A program made the position numbers and the translations under genes. Of a stretch of DNA of 64,000 nucleotides, positions 33,966 to 45,882 are shown one piece after another (position 1 is the first letter of the stretch; every line of letters begins with the position of its first letter). This stretch comes from Areca catechu (lineage: Eukaryota; Streptophyta; Magnoliopsida; Arecales; Arecaceae): NCBI GenBank assembly GCA_021397845.1, contig CM038052.1, positions 170,306,182-170,370,181 of the forward strand. The letters are read 5' to 3'. The notes under the pieces were generated by a model. The model saw only the letters and a list, made by a program, of their open reading frames with translations, was not told where the DNA came from and did not search any database.

Positions 33966-36900
33966 CAGGGGCGGCTCAACACACATAGAGGCCTAAAGCT
34001 AAATGCTAAAATGAATCATTTTTTTAATTAAAATTTATGTAAATTTTTTATTAAAATTTTATTTTTCTAGCTCTTTGAGATGCAAAATTTTTAATTAAAC
34101 TTTTATAATCAAGTTCTTCTAACATTTCTTTTTCAATTGATAACATAGCCAATCCATTTAATCTTTCTTGAGACATTGTTGATCTTAAATAATTTTTTAT
34201 TAATTTTAATTTTGAAAAACTTCTTTCTGCTGAAGCAACACTTATTGGAATTGTTAACATTATTCTAAAAGCAATATAAGCATTTGGAAAAGAATCAAGT
34301 CTTTTTATATGATTAAGTATATCGATTGAACTATTATCTTCCATTTGTACAATTTTTTTTAAAATTTTTAGCTCTGAAAATAAATCTAAACCATCAATAT
34401 CAGAGTAATTATTATATTTTAAGGAACATTCAAGATTAAGGCAATATTCTTTCAAACTATTATTATTTAACGATTTCAACTTTCTACTGCTAAATAGAAA
34501 ACCAAAAATATTTTCATATATCTTAAATTGTTCAAATCTACTTTGGAGTGAAAAATTGCTTGATCTACTATATATAAGAAATAATCAATTCTAAATGATT
34601 CTTCAAGAGATCTTATTATTTCATTATCAACATTCTCATCAAATTGCTTTCTTCTATGAATAATACGTTTATCATGAAATTTAGGTTCTATATCCATTTG
34701 AGATGCAATTTCTTTAGAAGAAATCATAGCAGATGTAAATCCATTTTCTCTATATTTTTTTAAAAAAGAAAGAAGGCCTTTTAATTGTTCTATAGTAATA
34801 TCAATACACATATCTTTCGATGTAAATTTTTGCTAACTGAGTTAATAGCAAATAATATATCATACCAAATAGTCATGCCCAATAAAAATTCAAAATTTTC
34901 AAGCTCATATGTTGCTAAGCAATTAGCTTCACTTTTAGTTTTAGGATCTTCACTAACTTCTGCTAATTTTAATAAAGCATCTCTTATTTGTGGAGCTTGA
35001 AATCTTATTGCTTTAATACTTTCAATACGGCTTTCCCAACGTGTTTGTGATAATGATTTAAGAGTTAGGCCAGGTATATTATCTTGTAAAATTTTCCATC
35101 GTTTAGTAGAAGAAGAAAATAGTGAATATATACGTTGTACCACTCCAAAAATGATATAGCTTTAGTACAAGAATTAGCCATGTCACAAAGTACTAAATTT
35201 AGATTGTGACAACCACATGGTATATAAAAAGATCTAGGATTTATATCTAAAAGTCTTTTTTGCACTCCTTGTTGCTTGCCCTTCATATTAGATCCGTTAT
35301 CATATCCTTGCCCTCTTAAATTATTAATATCAAGTCCAATATTTTTTATTTCATCCACAATGGCATCAAAAAGACCTTTTCCAGTTGTATCATCTACTTT
35401 TAAGAATTCAACAAAATATTCTATAACTTTAATTGGACTTGATGAAATATCCACACATCGTAATATAAAAGACATTTGCTCTTGATGACTTACATCTGGA
35501 GTACAATCAAGTATTATTGAAAAATATTTTTCCTCTATAATTTTTTTAATAATTTTATTTCTAATTTCACTTGCTAACAAATTTATCAATTCATTTTGTA
35601 TATTATGTCCAAGGTAATGAGTATGAATTTTATTATCTTTAATACGTCGAACATGTTCTTGCATCACCGGATCAAATTCTGCAATCATTTCAATTAAACT
35701 TAAAAATTTCCACTATTTTTTTGATAAATCTTTTCATTTTTTCCACGAAAAGCCAAATTATTTTTACCAAGAGTTTTTACCACAGCAAGAATTCTTGTTA
35801 ATACTTTTTTCCAATGTTCTTCATCTCTTTTTATTTGTTCTTGAATACTTTTATCAATTGTTTTATTTTTCAATAATCTCAGTTCTAAATCAATCCATGA
35901 ACTCATATTATAATATGCTCATTACTCATCTCATGACTTTTAAGTTTAGCACTAAGGTTTCTCCAATCTCTAGTACCTACATTAGCTAGTTTACTTGTAC
36001 TAAAAGCTGAATTAAATAATTTACAACAAAAACAAAATACTTTATCCAAGTCTTTTGAATAAACTAGCCATCTTCTTTCATGCTTCTCTCCATTTGCCAA
36101 CTTTTGAATATAATATGTAGTAGAAAAATGTCTTGAGAATTCATCTTTAGGAAACTCTATATCATTAATTCTAATTGGACCTTTTTCTACTAATAAATCT
36201 CTCAAATTTGTATCAATATTTATCCATTGACTTGGATCATAAATATTTTTAGGAATACAATCATTTAAATCAACAGTTTGGTTCTCTTCATTATGATTTT
36301 GAGTATCAATTTGAATCACTTCATTAACTTCTTCTTGTTCTAGTATTTCATTATCATCTAATTCTAAAAGATTATTAACTTGTTTATTTAAGGAACATTC
36401 ACCAATATTTTCTGATGTATTATTTTTATTGCTTGTAAAAAATTTATCAAGAGCCCCTTTTTGAGATAGAGTTAAACTTTCAATTCTTCTTTTTTTTTGA
36501 AGTTTAGAATAACCAGATTCATATTTTCGAGTTGACATATTTAAATTCTTATTATAAAGTACCAAAAAAATTAGATATTATAATTATCTTATATTTTTTA
36601 AATGGCTAATACAAGATCAACAATCAAAATTTCTAACTCAATGAATTAACTATTATATAAAATAGAGATAATATAATAATATAATAAATTTTAAATTAAA
36701 AATAAAAAGTTTGCAAAGTTTAGAACAATAGTACCTGATTGTTGAATGCTTATTGTAAATCAGATGAATAATCAAGCAAGCCTTATGTAGGAGTGCGGAG
36801 ATGTGAGTTGAGAGCCTTGAAAGTACTACTAAGGAAAAAAGTTAAGAGAATGAGAAAAGAAGAATTAAGAAGTAGATATTATAAATTGAAAACAATGGTT

Positions 36901-37206
36901 TTATAGAAAAAAAAAGTATCCGTTTGTACTTCATAAATTCAATTTATCATTTGTTAATTGGAAATGAGAGAAACAACTTCGTAGTTGAGAAAGAGAATTT
37001 GAAAATGATATAAATGCTGTTTGCTAATATCTAAGATGCCTTAAATGTGAATACAAATACCTATCATAAATGCTATAAATATTTTTTTTTACTAATGGTG
37101 CCTATTAAATGCTATAAATACTTTTTTGCTAATGGTGCCTATTAAATGCTATGTAATGGGGGCCTAAAGCAAGGGCTTTAGTGGCTTTACCCTATAGCCG
37201 GCACTG
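33966..37206 (-). mobile_element. hAT transposon (DUF4371/ZMYM-like transposase)
   Basis: A 3241-bp element with imperfect terminal inverted repeats CAGGGGCGGCT and CAGTGCCGGCT (reading inward; 9 of 11 match) and a perfect 8-bp target duplication, both defining hAT. Both subterminal regions contain GGCCTAAAGC. A single transposase spans 36565-34051 on the minus strand and is broken by several frameshifts. It is inserted in the RNase H-like part of the LINE. Confidence 0.93.
34051..36565 (-). pseudogene. hAT transposase (frameshifted)
   Basis: Six overlapping or abutting minus-strand frames make up one transposase: 36565-35903, 35906-35700, 35688-35065, 35143-34790, 34811-34476 and 34479-34051. 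The first holds an acidic N-terminus, then a TTF-type zinc-finger region with RRWLVYSKDLDKVFCFCCKL. The third holds the DUF4371-like catalytic region: FSIILDCTPDVSHQEQMSFI and LRGQGYDNGSNMKG, each with a candidate catalytic Asp, and IPCGCHNLNLVL. The last is the hAT dimerisation domain, TIPISVASAERSFSKLKLIK. At least one break (35700) lies in a T run, so single-base slippage is the likely cause. It would cut and paste the element, but this copy is inactive as read. Confidence 0.88.
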
Positions 37207-37555
37207 AAGCATATTCACCCAAGTGGTGCAGTAGATAATGCGATAGCACAGCCAAATCATATACTCCCAGAACATCAATATCATACTCAAAACAAGAGGC
37301 AGCCTTAATGCCAAACATAGCATCCTTGAAATCTGTAACAATAAATGAATCTAGCAACGGGCACAGCATAAAAGATCTCCGAGGAACACCATATATATAA
37401 AGAGAAGCATTGAACCACTCTTTTTCACAGTATAAAGTGCCAGCATTTGAACAATAATGTTTAAAGTCCACAGAATGAAATGATTTAATATCATAAGTAT
37501 AGAGAACTAGCATAACTTGTTTTCTTTTTTTTTTTTTTCCTTCAATTTTTTTCAT
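37207..37555 (-). pseudogene. LINE RNase H-like domain, upstream part
   Basis: The minus-strand frame contains DFKDAMFGIKAASCFEYDID and LSHYLLHHLGEYA. It resembles the helix-strand-helix part of the RNase H domain found after zf-RVT in plant L1 elements. The frame continues across the hAT insertion into 33957-33900 (IITAAFDAIPILT) when one 8-bp duplication is discounted. The level of similarity is modest; it could also be an unrelated gene fragment. Confidence 0.45.
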
Positions 37556-37916
37556 TTTTTTTCCATCTTTTTTGGGAACCTTTCCTTCCTATGGCACTGT
37601 TCCTCAAACCTTTTTATCCTCCTCCATGTTCACTTCCTCTCTTTTTTGGTATTCCAAACAGTGTTAAGTCTTATAACCCCAGCATTGCAAACCTTTATAT
37701 TTATATAATAATGAGTGATCCGGTTCTTGATTTGCATAGAAATGCTGGTATGCCAATGAGTTGGTAACAAAGAGGCATAAATAAGATGTTAATGTGAGAT
37801 GGACAAATATAACAATTTCGGAAGTTGTGGTACTTGTGGAAGAGTGAGCTTGACAGGATTGTAAAGGTAAATTATAGAATTCTGTCCAACACAAAAAGAT
37901 AAAATTCTCTTTATCT

Positions 37917-38770
37917 TGAGGATTGTTCGATTCATGACTCCTCCCCTTTTCGATGTAGCTAGTCTACGACCTCACCTTCATGGAGGAGGGCCTGAAGGGG
38001 GGCAACTGTTGGGATATTCCGGTTCAACTGTAAACCAAACTCCGGTTCAACTGGTCGAAGCCCGCTTCTCCGGACTACGGACTTCGGACCAAGAAGGGGA
38101 CAGGCCAATTGCGGGCAACCCAAGGCTTCATACCGGACCACAACATCCAAAGGCCAGTCCTTCGGGTAACGTTTTCGACCCCGGCCGAAGACCGAACTAT
38201 CCATCGACTTTCGAAGGCACGTACTTTGGTCCCTGCCATAGACGCAATCTCCGGTCTCAGGGAAATACCAAGTCTTCGGCCCATACGAAGGGAAATCCAA
38301 AGCTTGGACCACAATCTGTTCCAGAAAGGCAACTGTAACCAACGGTTACAATGGACACTCATCGTGCCATGATCATGGCGTGCAACTCTTGCTACCACAC
38401 CTCCGATCTGGCCGGAACTGCTCAATGACAACCCACGATCGCCAATCATGGGAGAGATTAGTTCTCCATGATCACCGGAAAAAGAGCGGGACGCAGGCCG
38501 GAGGAATTCTTTAAATAAGGGTAAAAAGGATTGCTGGAGAGGTGCGCGAAAACATTCTCGCCCACATACGCTTACAATCTCCAAGAGCCCTTTTCCTCTT
38601 CCACTCTTCACATCTTTTCCATTCTGTGGCTGGAATCCGTCACTGACTTAGGCATCGGAGTGTCCTCCGCCGGAACAACTCCGGCAAGGGACCTGTTTTG
38701 CAGGTGAACCAGGAAGCGATCCTGCGACGCAGCGGCTCCGATCGGCCGATCCAGGGACTCCATGCCAACA
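37917..38770 (+). mobile_element. Gypsy 3' end: polypurine tract and LTR inserted in the LINE
   Basis: The LTR is 38007-38770, starting TGTTGGGATATTCC and ending CATGCCAACA. GAAGGGGGGCAAC precedes it as a polypurine tract, so a short piece of the internal 3' region (about 37917-38006) is kept. The rest of the element is missing. LINE zf-RVT sequence resumes at 38771 on one side and LINE sequence continues below 37917. No clear target duplication was found, so a deletion after insertion is likely. Confidence 0.65.
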
Positions 38771-39297
38771 TGATCTAAGTCCTCCACCTGAGACGGACAT
38801 ATATCGCCATAAATATGGTCAGCAGGTAAAATGCATTTACGACAAAGATAATGCTTAGAGGATAATTTAAAATTTACTAATTTTCACCAAAAGGTTCTAA
38901 TTCTCTGAGACGTCTGAAGTTTCTAGATCCACTTCTGAGAAATTTGACTTACCTGTCTTAGCTGTGTGATGTAAGGATACATATCTTTCTGAGTAACTCT
39001 ATTAATAGCAGTAGACGACCAAGTTATGGTACCCTCCCATCTTCCCACAGGAATGAGAATGGATAGAATATGCTTAACAAGATCCTCTGAGAAAATTTGA
39101 TTCATAATGGTTGTGTCCCAGGTCTTATCAGAGGTCATAATGCTATTTAGCTTCCAATCCTGTGTATCAATTTTCATGTTCAGATAAGTTGGCCAACAAG
39201 AAATAGGGATTTGGGAGATCCAGGGGTCATTAAACAAAGTAGCGGTTTCACTCGATCCTATAGTAGTTATGAAGCAAGGACCCAGGATGTTGCCCAT
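38771..39297 (-). pseudogene. LINE zf-RVT region
   Basis: The frame 39297-38923 (GSSETATLFNDPWISQIPIS) is followed toward 38771 by CRKCILPADHIYGDICPSQV and EDLDH. These are the cysteine-rich zinc-binding block after the L1 reverse transcriptase. Stops interrupt it and the Gypsy LTR cuts it directly after EDLDH. Confidence 0.65.
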
Positions 39298-39379
39298 GTC
39301 TACAATTCTAACCCATATTAAAGAACAATTGCGAGGTTTTCTGTAGTTACACTAGACTGGCGGCAAATTGTATTTTGCC

Positions 39380-40744
39380 TTAAGTCTGAGCCCACAAAGT
39401 GTTAGGTTTGAGGAAAACCTGAGCCGCAATTTTTGCAAGAGAGGCCCGTTGCTTGTGAAGAAGGGGAATAATACCGAGGCCACCTTCGTCTTTTGGTGAA
39501 CAGACCTTAGTCCAGGACACTAAATGAAGCCCTTTCCGATCATTTGGATGTCCCCAAAGAAATGCATTGATGTTACTTTCAATCTTTTTGATAACTGAGT
39601 GAGGAATGTACAGCGCAGCCATGGTGTAATTAAATAAAGATGCTAAGACCGAGGTAACCAACATCAAGCGTCCAGTAAAGGAAAGAGTCTTCCATTTCCA
39701 AGCTTCTATTTTGTTGTTCACTGCATCCAATAAAAAATTGAAATCAGTTATTTGTAATTTATTTTCGGATACTGGAATGCCAAGATAATTCCATTTTCCT
39801 CTCTATTCCTCAATATTGAATATGGAAATAATACGATTTTTGATATTTCGATTTATCGAAGGGCTAAAGGAAATGTGGGATTTAGCCACAATAGTTGATT
39901 GGCCAGATAGGTGATTGTAAGCTTCGAGAATAGCTTTTAAACAGATGGCATCTGTCGAAGTAGCCCGACTGAAAAGGAGCATGTCATCCACATAGAGCAA
40001 GTGCGAGAGTTGAGGACCATTGTTGCGAATGGTAATAGGTTTAAACAGGTGGTGGCTAGCTGCATAATTTATCATATTAGAAAAAATATCCGAGCATAAG
40101 ATAAAGAGAAAAGGAGATAAAGGGCAGCCTTGCCGGAATCCTCTAGCCGGTTGGATCCAAGTCGTAGGGGTTCCATTAACCAGAATCGCATATTGATAGT
40201 TAGTAACACATTAAGTTACCATGTGTACAAATTACGGATGAAACCCTAATTATTGCATAACTTTAAAGAGAAATGACCATAAAACTTTGTCATAAGCCTT
40301 TTGCATATCCAATTTGATAACCATAAGAGGACGCTTCCTAGGAGCCAAATGCAATGAATGCATTATTTCATGAGTGAGCAGAATATTTTCTGATATACTC
40401 CTACCTGGAACAAAGGCTCCTTGCTCCCTAAAAATTATAGATGGAAGAATACTGTGAAGACGATTTGCCAAAATTTTTGCCACAATCTTGTATATAGTGT
40501 TGCATAAGTTTATTGGGCGATAGTCAGTAATGAGTTCCGATCTTCTTTTCTTGGGAATAAGAGCAACGAAAGTCCTTTTCCAGGCTAGCGGAATGTGACC
40601 TTCTTGAAAGATGTAAAGGACAGCTTGGAGGACTTCCTTATGGATTATATACCAAAAATTCTGAAAGAATAATGACTGAAAACCGTCCAGTCCGGGGGCC
40701 TTATCTGAAGGCATGTGTTTGATAACATCCATGATTTCCTGCAC
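39380..40744 (-). pseudogene. LINE reverse transcriptase (ORF2 middle)
   Basis: Three minus-strand frames (40744-40250, 40075-39803, 39730-39380) carry a non-LTR reverse transcriptase. Blocks: MPSDKAPGLDGFQSLFFQNF, WKRTFVALIPKK, DYRPINLCNTIYKIVAKILA, REQGAFVPGRSISENI, VIKLDMQKAYDKV, then the catalytic LLYVDDMLLFSRAT. The thumb follows, with LSFTGRLMLVTSVLASL and NAFLWG. The catalytic box is YVDD where plant L1s usually have YADD. The breaks between frames make it a pseudogene. It would perform target-primed reverse transcription. Confidence 0.9.
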
Positions 40745-41215
40745 AGAAACATGCTTTGTTAGAATTTTATTTTGGGTTTGTGTAACCTTAATGTTAGCAT
40801 TAAAAAGAGGCTCAGAGTCTTTTGGGTCCTCAATTTGCCAACGATGATTAAAGTGAGAATGGATAAACTCTCTCAGGCCCTCGTTCTCAGTAATCCTGGT
40901 TCCTTGCTAATCCTTCAACATATGGATTGTATTATGTCTTCAACGCATTATTGTGAAATGATGAAAAAACTTTGTATTGATATCTCCCTTCTTCAACCAC
41001 TGTAGTCTTGATTTCTGGCACCAAAAGGTTTCCTATACTTGGAGGTTCACATTGAATTGGCGAATGAGATTCAAAAGATTAGTATGATCATCATCGGAAA
41101 AATCATTCGTGGTAGTTTCTTTAAGCTGAAGGTCAAGAATGTTTTGTTGAAGTTGTTTTCCTTTCCAGAAAATATTACTTAAACATTTCTTCCATTTTGA
41201 TAGAGCAATCTTTGT

Positions 41216-42059
41216 CTAGAACAGAAGTTTAGATAATCTTACTGGAGGGGACCCACTAACATCCGATTTCCAAGCTCTAGCAATCGTATGTCGAATCCCA
41301 TCACAGTGCAGCCACATTTTTTCAAACCTAAATGGGGTATGAGTTCTTCTATTGTTGGTTTGGATGCATAACAGAATGGGGCAGTGGTCAGAAGCAAAAC
41401 GCGCCAAGTGTTGAAGTGTAGAGGCTGGAAATAGATTCAACCAAGTCGATGATGCAAAAGCCCTATCCAACCACTCCCAGACTCTAGCTTTAGCCTTCCT
41501 GTTATTACACCAAGTGTAAGAAGGTCCCAAAAACTAATATCTGTAAGAGCTGCTTGGCCAATGAATTGATTGAACTCCGTAACATCCCTCGTCTTCTGAA
41601 AAGGTCTACCCCCTTTTTGTCTTCCTTGTTCAAAATGCAATTAAAATCACCCATTACAAGCATTGGTAGATTTATAGAATTGATTAAAAGGAGTTGGTCC
41701 CAAAGAGATCTCCTCTCAATACCATTAGTACTAGCATAAACAAAAGCAATAATCCAGGTTTGACCAGTGGTCTGAGTTATCATCCCATAGGCAACCTGTC
41801 TGTTGGTATGCATGAAGTCCAGGTGACCAAGATCTATTTTCCAGGTAATAATGATCCCCCCAGACAGACCTAAGGAAGGAACTATATAGACTCCCCACTT
41901 AGGGCCCATGATACTCCTGACACTGTCAATCGCCTGGTCAGACAACCTAGTTTCTACAAAATAACAAATATCAAGATTATAAGTATGTAACATATTTTTT
42001 AAGTAATTTACAAACGGGGCCTTAGCTGCACCCCTGCAGTTCCAAACCACAATCTTCAT
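41216..42059 (-). pseudogene. LINE endonuclease (ORF2 N-terminus)
   Basis: It starts at ATG 42059 with MKIVVWNCRGAAK, the conserved start of the AP-like endonuclease of plant L1s. LDICYFVETRLSD, SGGIIITWK, WIIAFVYASTNG and LVMGDFNCIL follow. A frameshift near 41530 leads into GPSYTWCNNRKA, RLDRAF-like WLDRAF and ASDHCPILLC, which carries the final catalytic SDH. The ATG overlaps the ORF1 stop as ATGA. The enzyme nicks the target to prime reverse transcription. Confidence 0.88.
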
Positions 42060-43879
42060 TTGGCAGAGGTGTGAGGATACGCCCCACCTGGCTTATCCTC
42101 AAGAACATGCAAATTAGATGTCAGCTGAGTTATAGGGACATTAATTAGGTGATCAGCTTGATAATGTTCCGAAAGTGTTCGAGTCATCCCAGTTCTAGAT
42201 TTATGTTGGATAATAGTGGATAACTTTACTAGATGTTCTTGGTGCGTACCTTTGACTTGATTATGGATTACCTTTTTATCAGGTAGATTCAATTCTTGAC
42301 CTGATTTATATTCCATCATTTGCCTATCATTCTTGGATTTAGAGGAAGATATTGGTCTCCAGATTTCACGAACTTGGATATCTTTTTTACCTTGCTTTGG
42401 CTTATATGGAACCAGTTGAAGATTTGGCTCATGATCCTGGCTCTGTTCTTCTCGGATGATCACCTTTGTCGATGGGGGAGAATCTGTTCTCAGCAAATTT
42501 GCATTGATGAGTGCCCTTGGAGGAGATCTCTTCTGTTTTTCCTTATTTATTGTTGCTGATGAACTATCTCCCTTTGTTGTTGTAAATTGAACCCCCTGCA
42601 TCTCTATAGTATCTTGCTCATCAGGCTCTTGGTTCAATGGAAAGAACCTAGACCCCTTCATGACGTCCTGTTGCTATGGAGTATTTTTATTTGGAGAAGA
42701 TTTCCTTACCTGTTTGGAATTTTGAGTCCATCGGTTCTCCTCCACCCTTTTGTCAGCAGTGGTTTTACCTTGGATTTCAGGCCAGATGGTTGGGGCTGCA
42801 TTGGTACCCTGGCTGCCCCAATCTAGGGACCATACACTGGCTTAGTTCTGATGTGTTGTGGCAATTCTAGACATCTACAAGGCTTAGAAGAATCTATTTG
42901 CATGATACCACATGTGTAACATATTTCTGGTAACACTTCATAGATATATTCTTGCCACCAATATTCATCATTTATCATAATTTTTATACCCGGGCAAATA
43001 AGCTTTGAAACATCAATGAGGGTGCAAACTCTTACATAACCCATGCGGGTTGAGTTTGCCGTCCATTCATCGAGGAACAATGGCCTACCCACCATAGAGA
43101 CAATTTTTTAAGATTTTATTTTTCTCCCACAGTTCGATCGAAAGATCTGGAAGCCTAATCCACACCGTAGCCTGAGTAATCTCTTCATGGCCAGGTTTGA
43201 AATTTGACCTCCAATCCTCCAGGGTCAAGAGTTGTCCAGCCAAAGACCACGGTCCTTTGTCAAGGACTTTGGCCTTATCCTCCTCATAATTGAACCTGAA
43301 TAGAAGGACTCCCTCGGACAGAGATGAGGCAGCCATATCACCCTTAATTCCCCATCGGAGCTTAAGCTCCTTCTGAACAAAGTCCAGAGGTAGTCCTCTA
43401 CCCAAAAAATGCCCAAGAAGAGCTAATTTGAGAGTGTTACGAGCTTGACTTACCTCTTCTGACGAGAAAACCACCACTTGAGAAAATCTCTCCTTCAGAG
43501 CTGTGATGTCCGCCTGGGTAGCTCGCGAGGACTCCCATCGGAACTTCCGGACTCCTTGCACCACTTGGGACCAGGAACGAGTTGCATCCAGCCCTAATCC
43601 CTCAGACTTCGAGCTTTAGCCAAAGATGTACCAGAATCCGGGATTGATGGGTTACCGTAGGAATTTTTGCAACACCTTCCCCAGCAAAAGTATTCATCAT
43701 CTTCGACATATGCCGCACAGGAGACATAGGTTCAGCAAGCATTTTCGGTCATAAACATTCCCCCTTTCCTTGACTTACATCATGATCTTTAGCTTTCCCT
43801 TTGTTTGCTTGATGATTCCCCTGTAGTACCATCTCGTCATCCCTCCGAAAGGAAGTGGACGAGGAAACCCTAGACATTT
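42056..43879 (-). pseudogene. LINE ORF1 (DUF4283-like, zinc knuckle)
   Basis: The probable start is ATG 43879 (MSRVSSSTSFRRDDE). Open pieces are 43564-43085, 43095-42823 and 42661-42056. The first has a DUF4283-like RNA-binding region (LALLGHFLGRGLPLD, VLLFRFNYEEDKAKVLDKGP, WIRLPDLSIELW). The second holds a degenerate zinc knuckle, CYTCGIMQIDSSKPC, lacking the usual His. The third is a hydrophilic tail ending at TGA 42058-42056. ORF1 would bind element RNA. Stops and shifts separate the pieces. Confidence 0.8.
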
Positions 43880-43960
43880 TAATCCCTTTCTCTCTTATCG
43901 ATACATTCGCCAGACTTTCTCACTCAAGACACTCAAGACACTCAAATCACTTGTTCGGGG

Positions 43961-45882
43961 GTTGGTTTTTGTTGTTTATATGACATTTTGGTTGTGACCG
44001 TAGGTGGATGTCATCAATGTAATTGATATTACAAATGGATCTGGGTAGATCTGGTGATTAACCCACGAGTCTACCCAATTTGGTCCGCTTATATCCAATC
44101 CAATATATTTTAAAGGATTTATGGATTCATATTAAGTTTTAAAATTAGATTCGATCTATTTTTTTATTTTAGATTTGAATTTACTAAATTCGAATAGGAT
44201 CCGTATATGATAATACCATTAAGATCTAAATTTATTTGAATATCTTAATTATAATTTAAAATTTATATAAATCATATATTTAATATAAAAATAAATTTAA
44301 AATTATTTTTATATTTTAATTTATTTTGAAAAAAAAATTATTTGTTATTTATTTTATGTGGTTAATAATAGTTAGCTATGTAGTAACTAAAATTTGATTG
44401 GCTATATTTAATCCGGGTCCAATTTGGATTCGAGTCAAACTCAATCTAGATCAATTTTTTTTTGAATTAGAACTGGATTATATATGGATTGGACCAGACC
44501 TAAATGACCAATTTAGTTAAAAATTTTGATTGTGTTCTCGATCCGAATCGACATAATTTTTTATTGAATTAGATCAGGATCTAATATTAAAACTCAATTA
44601 AGAAATCTAATTGAATAGGAATCACCCATGATTCAATCACACCGGACACATTTGCATTTCTATTTGTGGCTAAGCTAAGAGCAATACATGAGGGTTTAAT
44701 TGATGGCATGTTTATGATGAAAGCAGCTAACATAATAATGCATTATATGTACCAACCATTATATAATGGATAGCCACGTATGCATATAATTTATGTGATG
44801 CATGCCATTCATGTATAGCCATCGATCATGTACTTGATGGTGCACACAATGCATGCACCGTGAGATGCATCATGGGAACGGCAAAAGAACACGTGCTCAA
44901 TATTATTATTAGGAGGGCATTCTCGGAAACTTAAAAAATAAATTAAAATTTTAATTGTGAGATGCATGTGACTCATATGAGAGAGCCATGCCAATGAGCT
45001 GGATCACGCCTTTTAAGTCTCACATTTTTTTTAAAAAAAAATACCAACTTATTATTTGATACAAAACACTCTCATTACACTCTTGTTTTTATTGGGCTTA
45101 ATGGAATGCCAAGGTTAATCCCCTCGATATATGTAAACAGAAGCAGTAGCAATGGCAAAAAGGGTAATAAAACGTAATTGGCTCAGCTCATTTATATAAT
45201 TTAACTCACACAATTGAAAATACTTCCTATTTTCTATCTCTAGATGAGAGTACATTTGAAAATTATAGGAATGGTTGGGATGGTCATGATTGTGGGCAAC
45301 ATGGATGGGCCCTGTGCAAAAATATTGTAGCAATGTTTTCTTGCCAACTTGGACAGGTTGCAACTTGGCATCAAAAATTCAAAAGAACAATCTAAATTTG
45401 GATCACGCGAGAAAAAAGATTCACCTTTGTAAATCTATCATATCATTGGATAGTGAATACTTATAAACCTATGCAAGTGGATGAGATATAAAGTTTAATT
45501 TGAAATTTATATGGTAGGTGACCCAACAGTCGATTTATGTGAAGCAAGGTGAGGCTGCATGGAAGATATAACTCTACTTTATCTAATTGGTGTTAGGTTG
45601 ATAGTTGGTAATAGAGACAGACTTGATTTTTTTGAAAGGATTTAGAACCAAATCTTTTCATATTAAAATTATTTAATAAAGATTCTATATCTATGATTCA
45701 AATTATTAGATATGCTCTACTGCATCAAAATTACTTATATATTAAAAATCATATAATTTAGAAATTTCTAGTCTCTGCATCAAGTGATCAAAAATATATC
45801 TATTTTAATTTTATTTGGGCTATTCATTTTTTAATCACTTGATACATTGGTTATGGATTCTCAAATCATATTGATATGGCAT
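43961..45882. other. AT-rich intergenic DNA with a MITE-like segment
   Basis: 44040-44640 is AT-rich with loose inverted ends (ACAAATGGATCTGG at left, GCAAATGTGTCCGG at right when reversed) and GGATC/GATCC words, like 21671-22226. No target duplication was found. The rest holds nothing recognisable. Confidence 0.35.

Larger units (their letters stand above)
33312..43960 (-). mobile_element. L1-type LINE, split by later insertions
   Basis: All recognisable LINE parts lie on the minus strand in the correct order: ORF1 (43879-42056), endonuclease, reverse transcriptase, zf-RVT (38771-39297), an RNase H-like segment (37555-37207 continuing 33965-33619), and a 3' tail ending in a poly(A) tract seen as T21 at 33314-33334. 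Two later insertions interrupt it: the hAT element at 33966-37206 and a Gypsy 3' end (about 37917-38770). Removing both leaves about 6.5 kb, normal for a plant L1. Frames are broken in many places. The exact 5' end and its target duplication were not resolved. Confidence 0.75.

Noticed and set aside
37187..37708. Independent host gene of unknown function
   Set aside because: The orientation, order and RNase H-like words fit the downstream part of the L1 element around it; a separate gene is the less economical reading.
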